NCBI GenBank assembly: GCA_037127315.1 | Contig: JBBBDQ010000332.1 | Span: 2,247,501 to 2,311,500, forward strand | Length of the DNA: 64,000 nt | Source of the DNA: Ascarosepion bandense | Taxonomy: Eukaryota; Mollusca; Cephalopoda; Sepiida; Sepiidae | Direction: 5' to 3' | Part shown: piece by piece, positions 54,522-63,886 of the stretch | Position numbering within the stretch: the first letter of the stretch is position 1 | Layout of the letters: the number at the start of each line of letters is the position of its first letter | The notes under the pieces: model-generated | Told to the model about the DNA's origin: nothing | What the model saw: only the letters and a program-made list of their open reading frames with translations | Databases searched by the model: none | Position numbers and translations under genes: made by a program

Positions 54522-54945
54522 ATTTATAAAAGTCAAGAGAAAAACTGTATTTTCTTGCCTATGCCCTTCCAAATATCACCTTTCCTAATAGAAACAATAC
54601 CTTCTCAGACCTACATATATAACAAAACTATAACAAAATGCAAAAAAAAAAAACGGTAAATTTCCATCGCTTTTTAACATCTCATAACATAACATTATAA
54701 TTCACAAAAAATATTTCTCTTCAAACATGAACTATGAGGTTTTTTAAATGTTTAATATTTTCAATTAGTTTTATAAATGCTTATAACCGTTCTTTCAATA
54801 ACCAACAATATTTCTTTACAGATACCTTATTTAAAAGAAAATTCATTTCAACTCTTTGCTTGATAAAGTCCATCAATTGACGAAACGCCTAGGTGAAAAA
54901 AATATAATTTTCTTCTTATCATTTTCATTTATTTTTATACTGTTC
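54522..54945. repeat. Palindromic unit, uninterrupted copy
   Basis: The same family as 2149-3290 and 37193-37606. The outer arms gagaaaaactgtattttctt and aaaaatataattttcttct are inverted. The right arm holds TTGATAAAGTCC, then GACGAAACGCC, a hammerhead-like order with U3-A8; position 17 would be G, which should block cleavage. Confidence 0.65.
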
Positions 54946-54975
54946 ATTTCCTCAAATTATAAGTGAGTATACTTT

Positions 54976-54978
<3 letters not shown>

Positions 54979-55029
<51 letters not shown>
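54979..55029. repeat. (TA)n microsatellite
   Basis: Pure TA run. Confidence 0.95.
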
Positions 55030-55030
<1 letters not shown>

Positions 55031-55164
55031 GGTCAGCCCAAAAATGTATACCCTATTCAGGAAAGGAAAAAAATGGTATAGATATTGTAATACTAAAATT
55101 AACCAGACATTAATTCTGAAATTTAGATATTTAGACATTAATACAATGTAATTCCATCTGTTGA

Positions 55165-55285
55165 GAAAATATCATACGTCTGTAAATAGTGTGATTGCAA
55201 ATTGATAAAACTTCGAAGGACAGGTTTTTCCTTTCCATAAGTATTTTGGGTGTGTTCTCTTTTTCTCCTCTTTCTCTCTCTCTCT
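55165..55285 (+). repeat. Dispersed module, inverted mate of 53391-53495
   Basis: aatagtgtgattgcaaattg and ttcgaaggacaggtttttcc match the complement at 53.4 kb. Confidence 0.85.

Positions 55286-55372
<87 letters not shown>
55275..55372. repeat. (CT)n(TA)n microsatellite
   Basis: Short CT run and a TA run of about 42 units, the longest in the window. Confidence 0.97.
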
Positions 55373-55374
<2 letters not shown>

Positions 55375-55392
55375 GCAAAAAGTCTGCCTGGT

Positions 55393-55552
55393 TCTGTTGA
55401 GTGCCCATAGCTCAGTGTTAGAATCGCCAACTGACGCCAATTCGGCCAGGTTTCAATCCTGGGTTAAAAGTAATTGGATGTCTAATCGTACAGATCAGCT
55501 GTGATACAGCGAAACAGATCTGTCTGCGGATGGCTATATATATATATATATA
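55393..55552 (+). mobile_element. TA-tailed tRNA-derived SINE, well preserved
   Basis: The A-box-like catagctcagtgttagaatc and B box aggtttcaatcctgggtt are clear. The body ends atctgtctgcggatggc and (TA)n. The best example of the second SINE family here. Confidence 0.85.
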
Positions 55553-56036
55553 TATTGTAATTTTGTTATTGCAATGGTTTATAAAAGCATAATATCACAA
55601 CAAAGATTTTCATGATTCAGAACAACACTGTTTTTCAGGTGATATTTTAAAATAAATTGTGAAAATGATTTATTTGGAAAAGATATAATGAATTTCAGGT
55701 TATTTAAAAAATTAAGCAATTATATAGTTGTAAGTGTGTCAATATTATTAAAAATGTCAATAAAAAATGAGAATAAGTTTGAACTATGAAGTTGAAGATT
55801 TGAGTGTCGCGAAAGGAGGAAAAGTAACATAGTGTCAAGGCATGTCACTTTTTAATTTTGTCTAAGTAAGATACATAGTGGGACCATACATTATTTAAAT
55901 GGTTAGACAATAATGTTTAACAGAAGATTGGATTTTAGATTATTTTTTTTATTTGATTTTGTACTATCTCAGAGTAAATGGGCTGGAATGTTAGAATTAA
56001 ATAATTAAGGTATATTTTAGTTAAGAAAACCAAATA
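55553..56036. other. No recognisable gene
   Basis: AT-rich low-copy sequence. Confidence 0.55.
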
Positions 56037-56099
56037 AGTAAAAATAAGTAAAAAAGTAATCAAATTTTCCTTATCAGTGGTTTGCAAACAAACATCCCA

Positions 56100-56152
<53 letters not shown>
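56037..56152 (+). repeat. Dispersed module copy 2 plus (TA)n
   Basis: Second copy of the 54391 module, followed by a TA run (56103-56152). Confidence 0.85.
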
Positions 56153-56153
<1 letters not shown>

Positions 56154-56155
<2 letters not shown>

Positions 56156-56262
56156 CAAAATTATCAACCACCTCCGCATCCACCCTACAAAAAACTCTTA
56201 GAGATTAGAAGTCGTGGTCTTCCTCGCCTGCGAAGGACGAACATAAGAAGATATACATATAT
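56154..56262 (+). repeat. Dispersed module, inverted mate of 57447-57540
   Basis: ccacctccgcatccacccta and agattagaagtcgtggtctt match the complement near 57485-57525. Both sides are TA-bounded. It encodes a PPPHPPYKKL-like / RSRGLPRLRR-like frame of unknown meaning. Confidence 0.8.
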
Positions 56263-56265
56263 ATA

Positions 56266-56321
56266 TATATATTAGTCATCCACATACAAGCCTGTTTTGC
56301 TGTATCACAGCTCATCAGAAA
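56266..56321 (-). mobile_element. TA-tailed SINE, 3' end fragment
   Basis: Complement reads tgagctgtgatacagcaaaa and aggcttgtatgtggatgac. It is fused at 56322 to the next module. Confidence 0.75.
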
Positions 56322-56475
56322 AATGCCAAAAAAAAAACGGTAAATTTCCATCGCTTTTTAACATCTCATAACATAACATTATAATTCACAAAAATATTTC
56401 TCTTCAAACATGAACTATGACGTTTTTTAAATGTTTAATATTTTCAATTAGTTTTATAAATGCTTATAATCAATT
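56322..56475 (+). repeat. Fragment of the palindromic unit (centre only)
   Basis: Nearly identical to 54636-54785 (cggtaaatttccatcgcttt, tttctcttcaaacatgaact). Confidence 0.85.
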
Positions 56476-56770
56476 ATAATTATATTGGAATATAAGTTGT
56501 AAATGAAACATTGAAATTAAACTTTAAAGAAAAATATTTAAGACATTTACTTAAAACCGTCAATTTATCTCTATGATTAAGTAGTAGTTTACTATTTTTA
56601 GGGAACCTTAAAATCTGCACCTTTTCTCTTCAGGCACAGAGGGCAGATGTCATGGAACGACAAACAGATTCTGGTAATATTAAGCTCTTCTTTGTATCGA
56701 GAAATCTTTATAAAAGTAAATGCATGAACAGTGGGTTTTGAAGGCCTTGCTATGTCTTCACTTATCAGGG

Positions 56771-56772
<2 letters not shown>
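56476..56772. other. No recognisable gene
   Basis: AT-rich low-copy sequence. Confidence 0.5.

Positions 56773-56773
<1 letters not shown>

Positions 56774-56810
<37 letters not shown>
56774..56810. repeat. (TA)n microsatellite
   Basis: Pure TA run. Confidence 0.95.
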
Positions 56811-56829
56811 CATCTTTAAACGAGTTATT

Positions 56830-56870
56830 TCGCTGCCCAGGTTTCTACAATGAGTGGTGTCTTCAGGCGA
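56830..56870 (-). ncRNA. Minimal type I hammerhead, one core change
   Basis: Minus strand: stem I TCGC/GCGA, CTGAAGA, stem II partly paired (ACCA/TTGT), GAAA, stem III CC/GG with TG loop. The residue before the cleavage A is C in place of U, so A15.1 cannot pair normally. Probably weakened or inactive. Confidence 0.6.
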
Positions 56871-56902
56871 TTTTTAATAAATAAATAATTTTAAATAATA
56901 AA

Positions 56903-56943
56903 TCGCCTGAAGGCACCACTCATGGTCGAAACCTGGATAGCAA
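56903..56943 (+). ncRNA. Degenerate type I hammerhead
   Basis: Plus-strand partner: CTGAAGG (A9 changed to G), a well-formed stem II ACCA/TGGT, GAAA, then CCTGGATA with stem III mispaired. Likely inactive. Confidence 0.5.
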
Positions 56944-57064
56944 AATAACTCGTTTAAAAATGGAAAATATTAAAAGTTCTACAATATAATTGTATCGAAC
57001 ACTTTTTAATACAAATGTGTACTGGTGTAACCCTATTAGGACCAAAAACTAAGTATTAAACAAT

Positions 57065-57066
<2 letters not shown>

Positions 57067-57099
<33 letters not shown>
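57067..57099. repeat. (TA)n microsatellite
   Basis: Pure TA run. Confidence 0.95.
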
Positions 57100-57101
<2 letters not shown>

Positions 57102-57396
57102 GCTCTCATTAAGATTGAGCTCTCTGGAGAAGAAAATTTTAAAAACAGTTTCCACTTCTGCTATATGCGTGACTCTTTAGAAATGAATTGAGTTCTCTCG
57201 GTGACTGGCGTCTGTATACACTGTTTATATACAAGACATTAAAATTTCCCTTCTCTGATTCCATGAGCTGATGGCTTAGGGAGTAGCGACTCCGGATACC
57301 AAATCAGTTGAGTTTCGATCCCGGCCAGAAGAAAGTGGATGTGTCTAGCCACACTGATGTGCTGTGATACAGCGAAACAGGCTTGTATGTGGATGA

Positions 57397-57402
<6 letters not shown>
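57100..57402 (+). mobile_element. TA-tailed SINE with ~170 bp head, TA-flanked
   Basis: Head tgctctcattaagattgagc onward as at 6020 and 38340. The tRNA-like part (gagtttcgatcccggccag) and the 3' block gtgatacagcgaaacagg ... gtatgtggatgac follow, then TA. Confidence 0.75.

Positions 57403-57446
<44 letters not shown>
57400..57446. repeat. (TA)n microsatellite
   Basis: Pure TA run. Confidence 0.95.
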
Positions 57447-57447
<1 letters not shown>

Positions 57448-57812
57448 TCTTATGATCGTCTTTCGCAGGCTAGGAAGACCACAACTTCTAATCTCTAAGA
57501 GTTTGTAGGGTGGATGCGGAGGTGGTTGATAAAGCCAATCTTTGCACGGAAGAGCCTGTTGCAGCAGAGTTGTGGTTGCGACCGTCAGTGTGTCCAGACC
57601 TGTCGCTTTTTGCCACTTGTCCATAGTCGCAGGGTGTTGAAGTGATGGTAGAAGTCAATACTTTCTCTTTAATTGGATTTAAGTGAGTCAGCCTCACTCT
57701 CTCTTCCCATTTCGTCTGGACCCGGTGGCACGACATAGGCGAGACTTGCCGGAGACAGTCAGGGATGAAGTGGATGGCCAACAGTGATATTATTATTTTC
57801 ATGAATGCGCGA
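57447..57812 (-). repeat. Longer copy of the 56154 module, coding-like
   Basis: Minus strand: about 100 codons in two frames, with MDKWQKATGLDTLTVATTTL, LLQQALPCKDWLYQPPPHPP and a YKLLEIRSCGLPSLRKT end before the TA run. Only the last ~90 bp recur at 56154. The composition is protein-like and the identity is unknown; a retroelement end is possible. Confidence 0.4.
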
Positions 57813-57864
57813 AACTGTTGCTTAAGTAGGCATTTTTTAAATTTAAATTTTTAAATTGCTACTA

Positions 57865-58152
57865 CCTGTTTTAGTAGACTGGTTTCCAGCCAAGGCTAGA
57901 GAACACAATATATCCTGTTATTTAACCCATAACTAGAGGGAAGGGACGAATTAATGCCTTTCCCAAGGGTATTTGCACATAAGTGACTGCAGGACATTCA
58001 ACCGGAATTCGAACTCGGCTCCACGATATCTCGTTCCGAGAAATGAACTGCACCATAACGCACATCCATCTGAGTAGAGACCAAGATCAACGTTGCTAAA
58101 CTTTGGTGATCGGGGAAGAACCGGTGTATTCAACACGATATGGCTAGATGTA
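57865..58152 (-). mobile_element. Chimeric SINE: 5S rRNA head joined to tRNA SINE
   Basis: On the minus strand, 58152-58064 resembles 5S rRNA from near its 5' end: tagccatatcgtgttgaata, caccggttcttccccgatca, ccaaagtttagcaacgttga, then a tactcagatgg-like stretch. It passes without gap into gtgcgttatggtgcag (A box), cgagttcgaattccggttg (B box) and the common SINE body, truncated at 57865. The junction matches that at 62935. Confidence 0.8.
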
Positions 58153-58229
58153 GATGGATCCAAAGGAGTATTCTGTACATACAATACAGGATAATAACTC
58201 TCTGAGTGTGCTCTAAATATATATGTATA

Positions 58230-58430
58230 TAAATACATATAGAGCAAATATAAAATAAAATTAAGGCAGACAGGTTACTTCATGGTAAATCGGAAGTATA
58301 GGCCTATTTCAGGCGAACCATCATCAGCTTCCGTCTTAATTGTACAAAAGATTTTACACAAATGAAATTCACAAAGAGCTCAAAATTCTTTCCGATTTAC
58401 CATGAAATAATGTGTCTGCCTTAATTTTTC
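58230..58430. repeat. Palindromic unit with hammerhead ribozyme
   Basis: The arms aaattaaggcagacaggtta / catggtaaatcgga (left) and tccgatttaccatg / tgtctgccttaattttt (right) are inverted. The left arm holds the ribozyme on the minus strand; the right arm lacks it. Confidence 0.8.
58291..58333 (-). ncRNA. Minimal type I hammerhead ribozyme, intact core
   Basis: Minus strand 5'-3': stem I CGGAAG, core CTGATGA, stem II TGG-TTCG-CCT, GAAA. Stem III is ATAG/CTAT (GC loop), cleavage site UA, then stem I CTTCCG, which pairs fully (6 bp) with the first strand. Every conserved core residue is present in 43 nt. Hammerheads with such a short stem III are known in Penelope-like elements and animal retrozymes. 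The best ribozyme call in the window. Confidence 0.85.
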
Positions 58431-58431
58431 T

Positions 58432-58476
<45 letters not shown>
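58432..58476. repeat. (TA)n microsatellite
   Basis: TA run with one TATG break. Confidence 0.95.
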
Positions 58477-58481
<5 letters not shown>

Positions 58482-58800
58482 CATCCGCAGACAGATCTGT
58501 TTCACCGTATCACAGCTCATCAGTACGGTTAGACTCCGATAGCTTTTTTTACCCAGGATTGAAACCCGACCGCAATGGCGTCAGTATAACTCTAAAGAAC
58601 AAAGACATTGAAATATATATAGGATCCTGAAGAGTTAAGACATTACAGTAATGCCTTCACCAAACCTCGAAATCGGCATGTCTGAAATAACACTCAGCTA
58701 AGGAAAAACTCCCCAACATTATTTCTTTAACGATCATTCCCTGTCTTGATATCGAACGGTTTATGACAAAAAATCTGCTTCATTAAAAATCATTACAATT

Positions 58801-58803
<3 letters not shown>
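58477..58803 (-). mobile_element. TA-bounded SINE with second head type, complete
   Basis: From the plus strand: 3' block tgtcatccgcagacagatct at the left, B-box complement ggattgaaacccgaccgc near 58555, then the ~200 bp head to 58803, bounded by (TA)n and (CA)n. The copy at 53561-53828 lacks the 3' half. Confidence 0.8.

Positions 58804-58878
<75 letters not shown>
58804..58878. repeat. (CA)n(TA)n microsatellite
   Basis: CA run then TA run. Confidence 0.97.
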
Positions 58879-58885
<7 letters not shown>

Positions 58886-59262
58886 AGTGCGAGAAGCCGT
58901 GAACATTTTGTTTAAAGTGTCGTTTTATTGTTGCTATTATTGTAATTTCTTACTTTCTTTTTATATGTTATATTAAGTGTCCATTTTGGTATTTGTGTCG
59001 CTAAACGTGTTTCGATTCTAAAGTTGACTCTCTTCAGGTTAATAAACTTGTGACTTTTTTAGAAAAGAAAACGGATCTCGACATGTTAAGTCACAGGTTT
59101 ATTCACCTGAAGAGTGTCAACTTTGGAATCAAAACACGTGTAGCGACACAAATACCATTTTGGACACTTAATATATCATACAAAAAGCAATAATAATTAT
59201 AATAGCAACAATAAATCTACACTTTAAAAAAAAACGTTCACGGCTTCTCGCACTTTTTCTTC
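58879..59262. repeat. 384 bp palindrome with hammerhead-like arms
   Basis: The arms 58879-59050 and 59085-59262 are inverted from agaaaaagtgcgagaagccg at the edges to acctgaagag at the centre. The minus strand of the left arm has CTGAAGA (59031-59037), stem II GAGTC/GAATC (one mismatch), GAAA and ACACGTTTA. The right arm has CTGAAGA, then AAAA in place of GAAA and ACACGTGTA. Together they suggest an ancestral ribozyme with stem III ACA/TGT, now decayed in both arms. Confidence 0.7.
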
Positions 59263-59312
59263 TGTACCAATTTTTTCTCGTTGGAAACAACCCGTATATC
59301 TGTTTTTTTTTT

Positions 59313-59330
59313 AAATATATATATATATAT

Positions 59331-59386
<56 letters not shown>
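59313..59386. repeat. (TA)n(GATA)n microsatellite
   Basis: TA run then fourteen GATA units. Confidence 0.95.
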
Positions 59387-59520
59387 TGTTAAGCTGTAAT
59401 TGTGTTTAGTATCAAAATTCTGTTTTTTCAGTAGTTTACTGTTAGAAAGACATTTTAGACAAGCATATTTTCTCATATAGTGCTCAATATAATTAATAAT
59501 TCACACCTTTATGTTAATTA

Positions 59521-60635
59521 ACTCTTCTTCTTCTTCTATGTGCCCTGTCCCTTCAGGATGTAGGCGATCATGCCTTCCACGTTTCCCTATCCCTGGTGAC
59601 TCTGAGCACGCCTTCTCCTGTTACACCATGCAATTCTCGTCCCGTCATCCACCTGATTAAGTCCTTCAAATATGTTAGCCCCTGCTTTCCCCTGTATCTT
59701 TTTTCCCTCTATCTGCCCTGTTAGTATCAGATTCTCCAAACCCTCCATCGTCATTGCATGTCCCAGGAACTTCAGCTGTCTCTTTCTAATGCTCAGTATT
59801 AATTTCCTTTTTGTTTCCATCATTTCCAAGACCTCATCATTGCTCACATGCTCGATCCATGATATTCGCAGCATCCTTCTGTAGAACCACATTTCAGTTG
59901 CTTCAAGTTTTTCCTTCATCTTTGATGGTATTGCCCAGCATTCCCTGCCATATTGAAGGACGGACATCACTTAGCAATCCAGTACTCTCTTCCTAGTTTC
60001 TAGCGAAATTGTCCTGTTTCTTAATACCTTACTCAACTTCTGGAATGCTTCCTTCGCCATGCCAATTCGCCTTCGTATCTCAGTTTCGCACTTTCCGTCT
60101 TTTGTTATAACGCTTTCCAGGTATTTAAATTTTTGTACCTGCTTGATTCTGGTATCCCCGACCTGTATTTGGCATTTTGGGCTGCCCTTTTTACTGATGG
60201 CCATGCATTCGGTTTTCGTGCAGTATATTTCTAGTCCTTTCTTGTTACTTTCTTCTGCTACCTTCTGCAGGAGGTCTTTTAGTTTCCTTTCTGTGTCTGT
60301 TGTCAGCACTGTATCATCTGCGTACCTTAGGGTGTTTAGATTGTGGCCTCCGATTACGAATCCGGGCATAACTTTTAGGGTCCTCAAAATATTCTGTCTG
60401 TACAAGTTGAATAGATCCGGTGAAAAGACACATCCCTGTCTTACGCCCCTTTCTATCTTTGTATATCTACTCAATTCATTACCTGTCCGTATGCAAGCGG
60501 TTTGCTGCCAGTAAAGATTCTTTATTACTCTCAAGTCTTTCCCAAATATGTCCAGGCTGCCGAGCATTTCCATTAGTTCTTTGTGGCGTATTTTTTCTAA
60601 CTCCTTCGCATAATCAATAAAGCACAGGTATAAGT
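59521..60635 (-). pseudogene. RTE-type LINE, RT domain to 3' end
   Basis: Minus strand: RGVRQGCVFSPDLFNLYRQN, then LNTLRYADDTVLTTDTERKL with the catalytic YADD near 60300-60330, CTKTECMAISKKGSPKCQIQ and ETEIRRRIGMAKEAFQKLSK. After a break near 59970 come SVLQYGRECWAIPSKMKEKL, ATEMWFYRRMLRISWIEHVS and the C-terminus. The first catalytic block at the 5' end reads FIDYAKEL (KAFD-like motif altered). It ends in an agaagaagaaga tail at 59521. The best-preserved RTE here, but without endonuclease. Confidence 0.9.
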
Positions 60636-60637
60636 TC

Positions 60638-60985
60638 TTAAGCTAAGTTGGACTGAGCATACAAGCAACGACGAGGTGTTAGAAAGAATGGCAACAAAAA
60701 GGAAATTGATGCTGAGCATCAGGAAGAGACAAATGAAGTTCCTGGGATATGCAATGAGGAAGGAGAGCCTGGAGAACCTGATACTGGCTGGACAGATAGA
60801 AGGAAGGAGAGACAGAGGAAGGTAGTGGATAACATATTTGCAAGGCCTGATCAGGTGGATGACGGAACGGGGGTTGCCAGGAGCAACAGGAGCAAACATA
60901 CTAAGAGCCACAAGGGATAGGGAGACGTGGAGAGCCATGATCACCTACGTCCTGAAGGGACAGGGCACATAGAAGAAGAAGAAGC
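60638..60985 (+). pseudogene. RTE-type LINE, 3' end, head-to-head with the previous copy
   Basis: Plus strand: a SNDEVLERMATKRKLMLSIR block, RQMKFLGYAMRKESLENLIL and ILRATRDRETWRAMITYVLK, then ggcacatagaagaagaagaag. It abuts the 5'-truncated end of the minus-strand copy. Confidence 0.85.
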
Positions 60986-61475
60986 TAAGTTAGATAAATA
61001 GTGAAACATTTAACTCATTAGTGAATTGAGGTTCATTCTTTTTGACAGGAGATATAAAATGCAAAATATGCCATCTTGAAAATTATCATTATCCAGCAAT
61101 GAAGATTGTAAAAAAAAGTTAAAATTTTACGAAGACTTTATGCAGTAATGGTTTAATTTCTTTATTATTATCATCATGGATAAAAACAAAAAGCAAAAAA
61201 ACACCTTCTAGTAGTATTTTTCTGTAACAAAACAATCTAGTACATCAGTTTTAAAAAAAGTTTTAAAAAAGGCGAACAACTTTGAATTCGCATATAGTGT
61301 ATATACTAAGATAAAACGACATTGTCCCTTCAAGAAGGATGATGTCGGTGTTGGTATGCGTAAAATAGATGCATGACACGTATAGTTCGTATTCTAATTC
61401 AGTTTTTAAAGTTTTCGGTCATCTTGGGACGTAGTAACACTCACGTCAAAGTGCTGTAGAAAAGAGTGAGAGGAT
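60986..61475. other. No recognisable gene
   Basis: AT-rich low-copy sequence. Confidence 0.55.
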
Positions 61476-61886
61476 CTAGGTGTGTGTGAGAGAGAATATT
61501 TAGGAAAGAGGTTTACGAAATAGAGAGAAAGAAGAATGTAGGAAAGAGAAATATGTGAAAAAAGAGAGAGTGAGAGAAGATAGAGGAAAGAAAGATAGAG
61601 AGAAATTAATGAAAGAGAAAGAAAGAGAGAGAAGACGTAGGAGAGAAATTTACAAAATAGAGAGAAGGGAGAATGTAAGAAAAAAGAAATAAGAGAAAAA
61701 GAGAGAGAGAGAGCGAGAAAAGATATAAGAAAGAGAGATAGAGAGAGATCTAAGAAAGAGAGATGTAGGGGAGAGATTTAGGAAAGAGAGAGAAAGAAGA
61801 ATTTATGAAAGAAAAGGAGAGAGCGAGATAAGAAATGTGAAAATGCGGTAGAGAGAGATGTCGGAAAGAGAAAGAGATGAAAGATA

Positions 61887-61925
<39 letters not shown>
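61476..61925. repeat. GA-rich minisatellite
   Basis: Purine tract with recurring gagagagatgtaggaaagag-like units, the complement of the CT minisatellite at 47568-48440. Confidence 0.9.
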
Positions 61926-61927
<2 letters not shown>

Positions 61928-62064
61928 GAGTGAGAAAGTTGTAGGCTGCGATAAGATGAAAGAGTTCACTGCCAACTTGTGTTATACCTCGTAATTGCAG
62001 GTGCGATCTTCTTGAACTCTAAGGCCTTTTTGATTGTTGTGAACTTTCGAGCAGCTACACAGTC

Positions 62065-62658
62065 ATATTTCACGCAAGGAGAATCTGTAATGTGATTGAT
62101 CACGACCTGGTAGCTCGACTCCAGCCACTTTCTCGTCGGCCAGATGTGACTTCCCTCTGTCGCTTTTATAAATATTTTCATGGCTTCTGCTCTGAAGAAC
62201 TTAGGTCACGACTGCCGCCTCCGCAAAACTTTACTCGGGCAACCAGACTGGTAACAAGATCTCACCGTTTACAGTTAGATCAACCAAATGCAGGCGACAA
62301 TTCTACTCTATCAGCTTCTTTTCTCGCGCTTCCCGCCTGTGGAACTCCCTTCCATATACTTGCTTTCCTGGCGTCTCCAACCTCCAGGAATTTAAATGCA
62401 TTGTCAGTTCCCATCTCTTATCTACTTAACTAATTTTTTTACGTCACCCCGTCTATCGTGTTCTTTTCTTTTCTCCCTACCTTCGTAACTGTCTTCACTC
62501 CACTGTTCACATCCTTCTCTTGCCCTTTGTCTTTCACCCACTGTAGCTGGTTTGTCCTTCTGTTCACTCTCCTCCTTCCTAAAATTTTAACTCTCTTAAG
62601 TAGCCCCTTTCACATCAGTGGCAGTACCACATTGCTTTGGGTGAAATGATTAAAAAAA
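62065..62658 (+). pseudogene. APE-type LINE, C-terminal end and 3' tail
   Basis: Encodes an RRICNVIDHDLVARLQPLSR block, VTSLCRFYKYFHGFCSEELR and, after shifts, an RASRLWNSLP-like and NLQEFKCIVS-like end. The 3' UTR ends in tgctttgggtgaaatgatta. Confidence 0.88.
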
Positions 62659-62819
62659 ATTGTGACATCGACTTCGTCACCAGAAGATTTTTTCGCCAGT
62701 TTCTGGCCATCCTTACGCTACTGATATTCACCAAGATCAATGGATTGGAAATATATTCCTAACAGGTCGTGTTTTATTCACTACCCAAATAAGAGCAAAT
62801 ATGGACACAGATGTCTCAA

Positions 62820-62985
62820 ATTAATGCCTTTCCCAAGGGTATTTGCGCATAAGTGACTGCAGGACATTTAACCGGAATTCGAACTCGGCTCCACGATATC
62901 TCGTTCCGAGAAATGAACTGCACCATAACGCACATCCATCTAAGTATAAGCCAGGATCAACGTTGCTTAACTTTGGCGATCTTTG
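62820..62985 (-). mobile_element. Chimeric 5S rRNA-tRNA SINE, truncated both sides
   Basis: Minus strand: gatcgccaaagttaagcaac, gttgatcctggcttatactt, agatgg (5S-like), then gtgcgttatggtgcag, B box and the start of the body. Same junction as at 58064. Confidence 0.8.
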
Positions 62986-63077
62986 AGAATTAATTACATG
63001 CAGCAGGACCCTGAGACTTGTGCCAAAAGAACAAATTCTAATTAAAGAAAAAATAATTCCCAAGCAAGGCTTTCAGT

Positions 63078-63352
63078 GGTGCTTGGGCGATCATGTTTCG
63101 AAAGAGACATGACTGACTGGGCAGAAGATTATACCGCAGTAGGTTGCCATTGTTTTCTGCGGTAGACTGGTTGCCGACCAAGGTTATAGAACCCAATCTG
63201 TCCTGTTATTTAACCCATAACTGGAAGGAATAGATGGATTAATACTGTTTCCAAAGGTATTTGTGCGTAATGAATGCAATGATTTCAAATGGAATTCGAA
63301 CTCGGCTCCCCGATTTGTCGTTCAAAGTCGATATCCAATGCACCACAATGCA
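63078..63352 (-). mobile_element. tRNA-derived SINE, nearly full length
   Basis: Minus strand: tgcattgtggtgcattggat A-box region, B box gagttcgaattcc, body, ending gatcgcccaagc; the last ~25 bp are missing. Confidence 0.88.
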
Positions 63353-63394
63353 CACCACAAGTACTGCGCTTAAATTCATTAAGTCTCGGAAAGT

Positions 63395-63615
63395 TCAGAA
63401 GAATTAACATGAAAATATTTATAGAAGAAGAAAAAGGAAATCTACGGTACGTCGGTGAGAATATACTGAAACTCGCATGCCAGGTCAGGACCAATAACAT
63501 TGCAGATTCTTCCTTGGATTTAAATTGAGAATCTCTGAATATATGGTAGGAGCACCTGATCATATGTGGCAGCAATATTCAGTGCGTGGATGAATGGTAG
63601 ACTTATAAATATATC
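63395..63615 (-). pseudogene. APE-type LINE, C-terminal relic
   Basis: Minus strand encodes an EYCCHMxSGAPTIYSEI-like block, NPRKNLQCYWS-like and FYKYFHVNSSEL-like blocks, aligning with MEYCCHLWSGAP and FYKYFHGFCSDEL at 23.6-23.98 kb. No 3' tail. Confidence 0.65.
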
Positions 63616-63755
63616 AGATACATTATGGCAAAAATTATAAGGTACACCAAATTTTCAGGGGAGCGTTATTCCAAAAAATACACTTTGAAGATTTCAGTAA
63701 CATTGTCCAAAAACTGTGCTGGAAAATATTGCAAATTCACTCTCTTTTTTGGTGT

Positions 63756-63756
<1 letters not shown>

Positions 63757-63793
<37 letters not shown>

Positions 63794-63830
63794 GACACAC
63801 ACACACACGTAAGCACACTCACACACAATT
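63757..63830. repeat. (CT)n(CA)n microsatellite
   Basis: CT run then CA with GA and GT breaks. Confidence 0.95.
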
Positions 63831-63886
63831 CTAGATCATTACAAATGTTGTCACGTTCTCTTCACCCGCCACTCCCAAAATCTAAA

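Larger units (their letters stand above)
56811..57066. repeat. Palindromic hammerhead-family unit
   Basis: The arms at 56815-56875 and 56898-56965 are inverted (aaacgagttatttcgctgcc against caaaataactcgtttaaaaa). Each arm contains a hammerhead-like motif. The plus-strand tail (aaaagttctacaatataatt ... ctaagtattaaacaa) ends at a TA run. Confidence 0.75.

Noticed and set aside
54865..54900. Active hammerhead in the 54.9 kb palindrome
   Set aside because: Core is TTGATAA, the cleavage position would be G, and stem I does not pair; kept only as part of a pattern.
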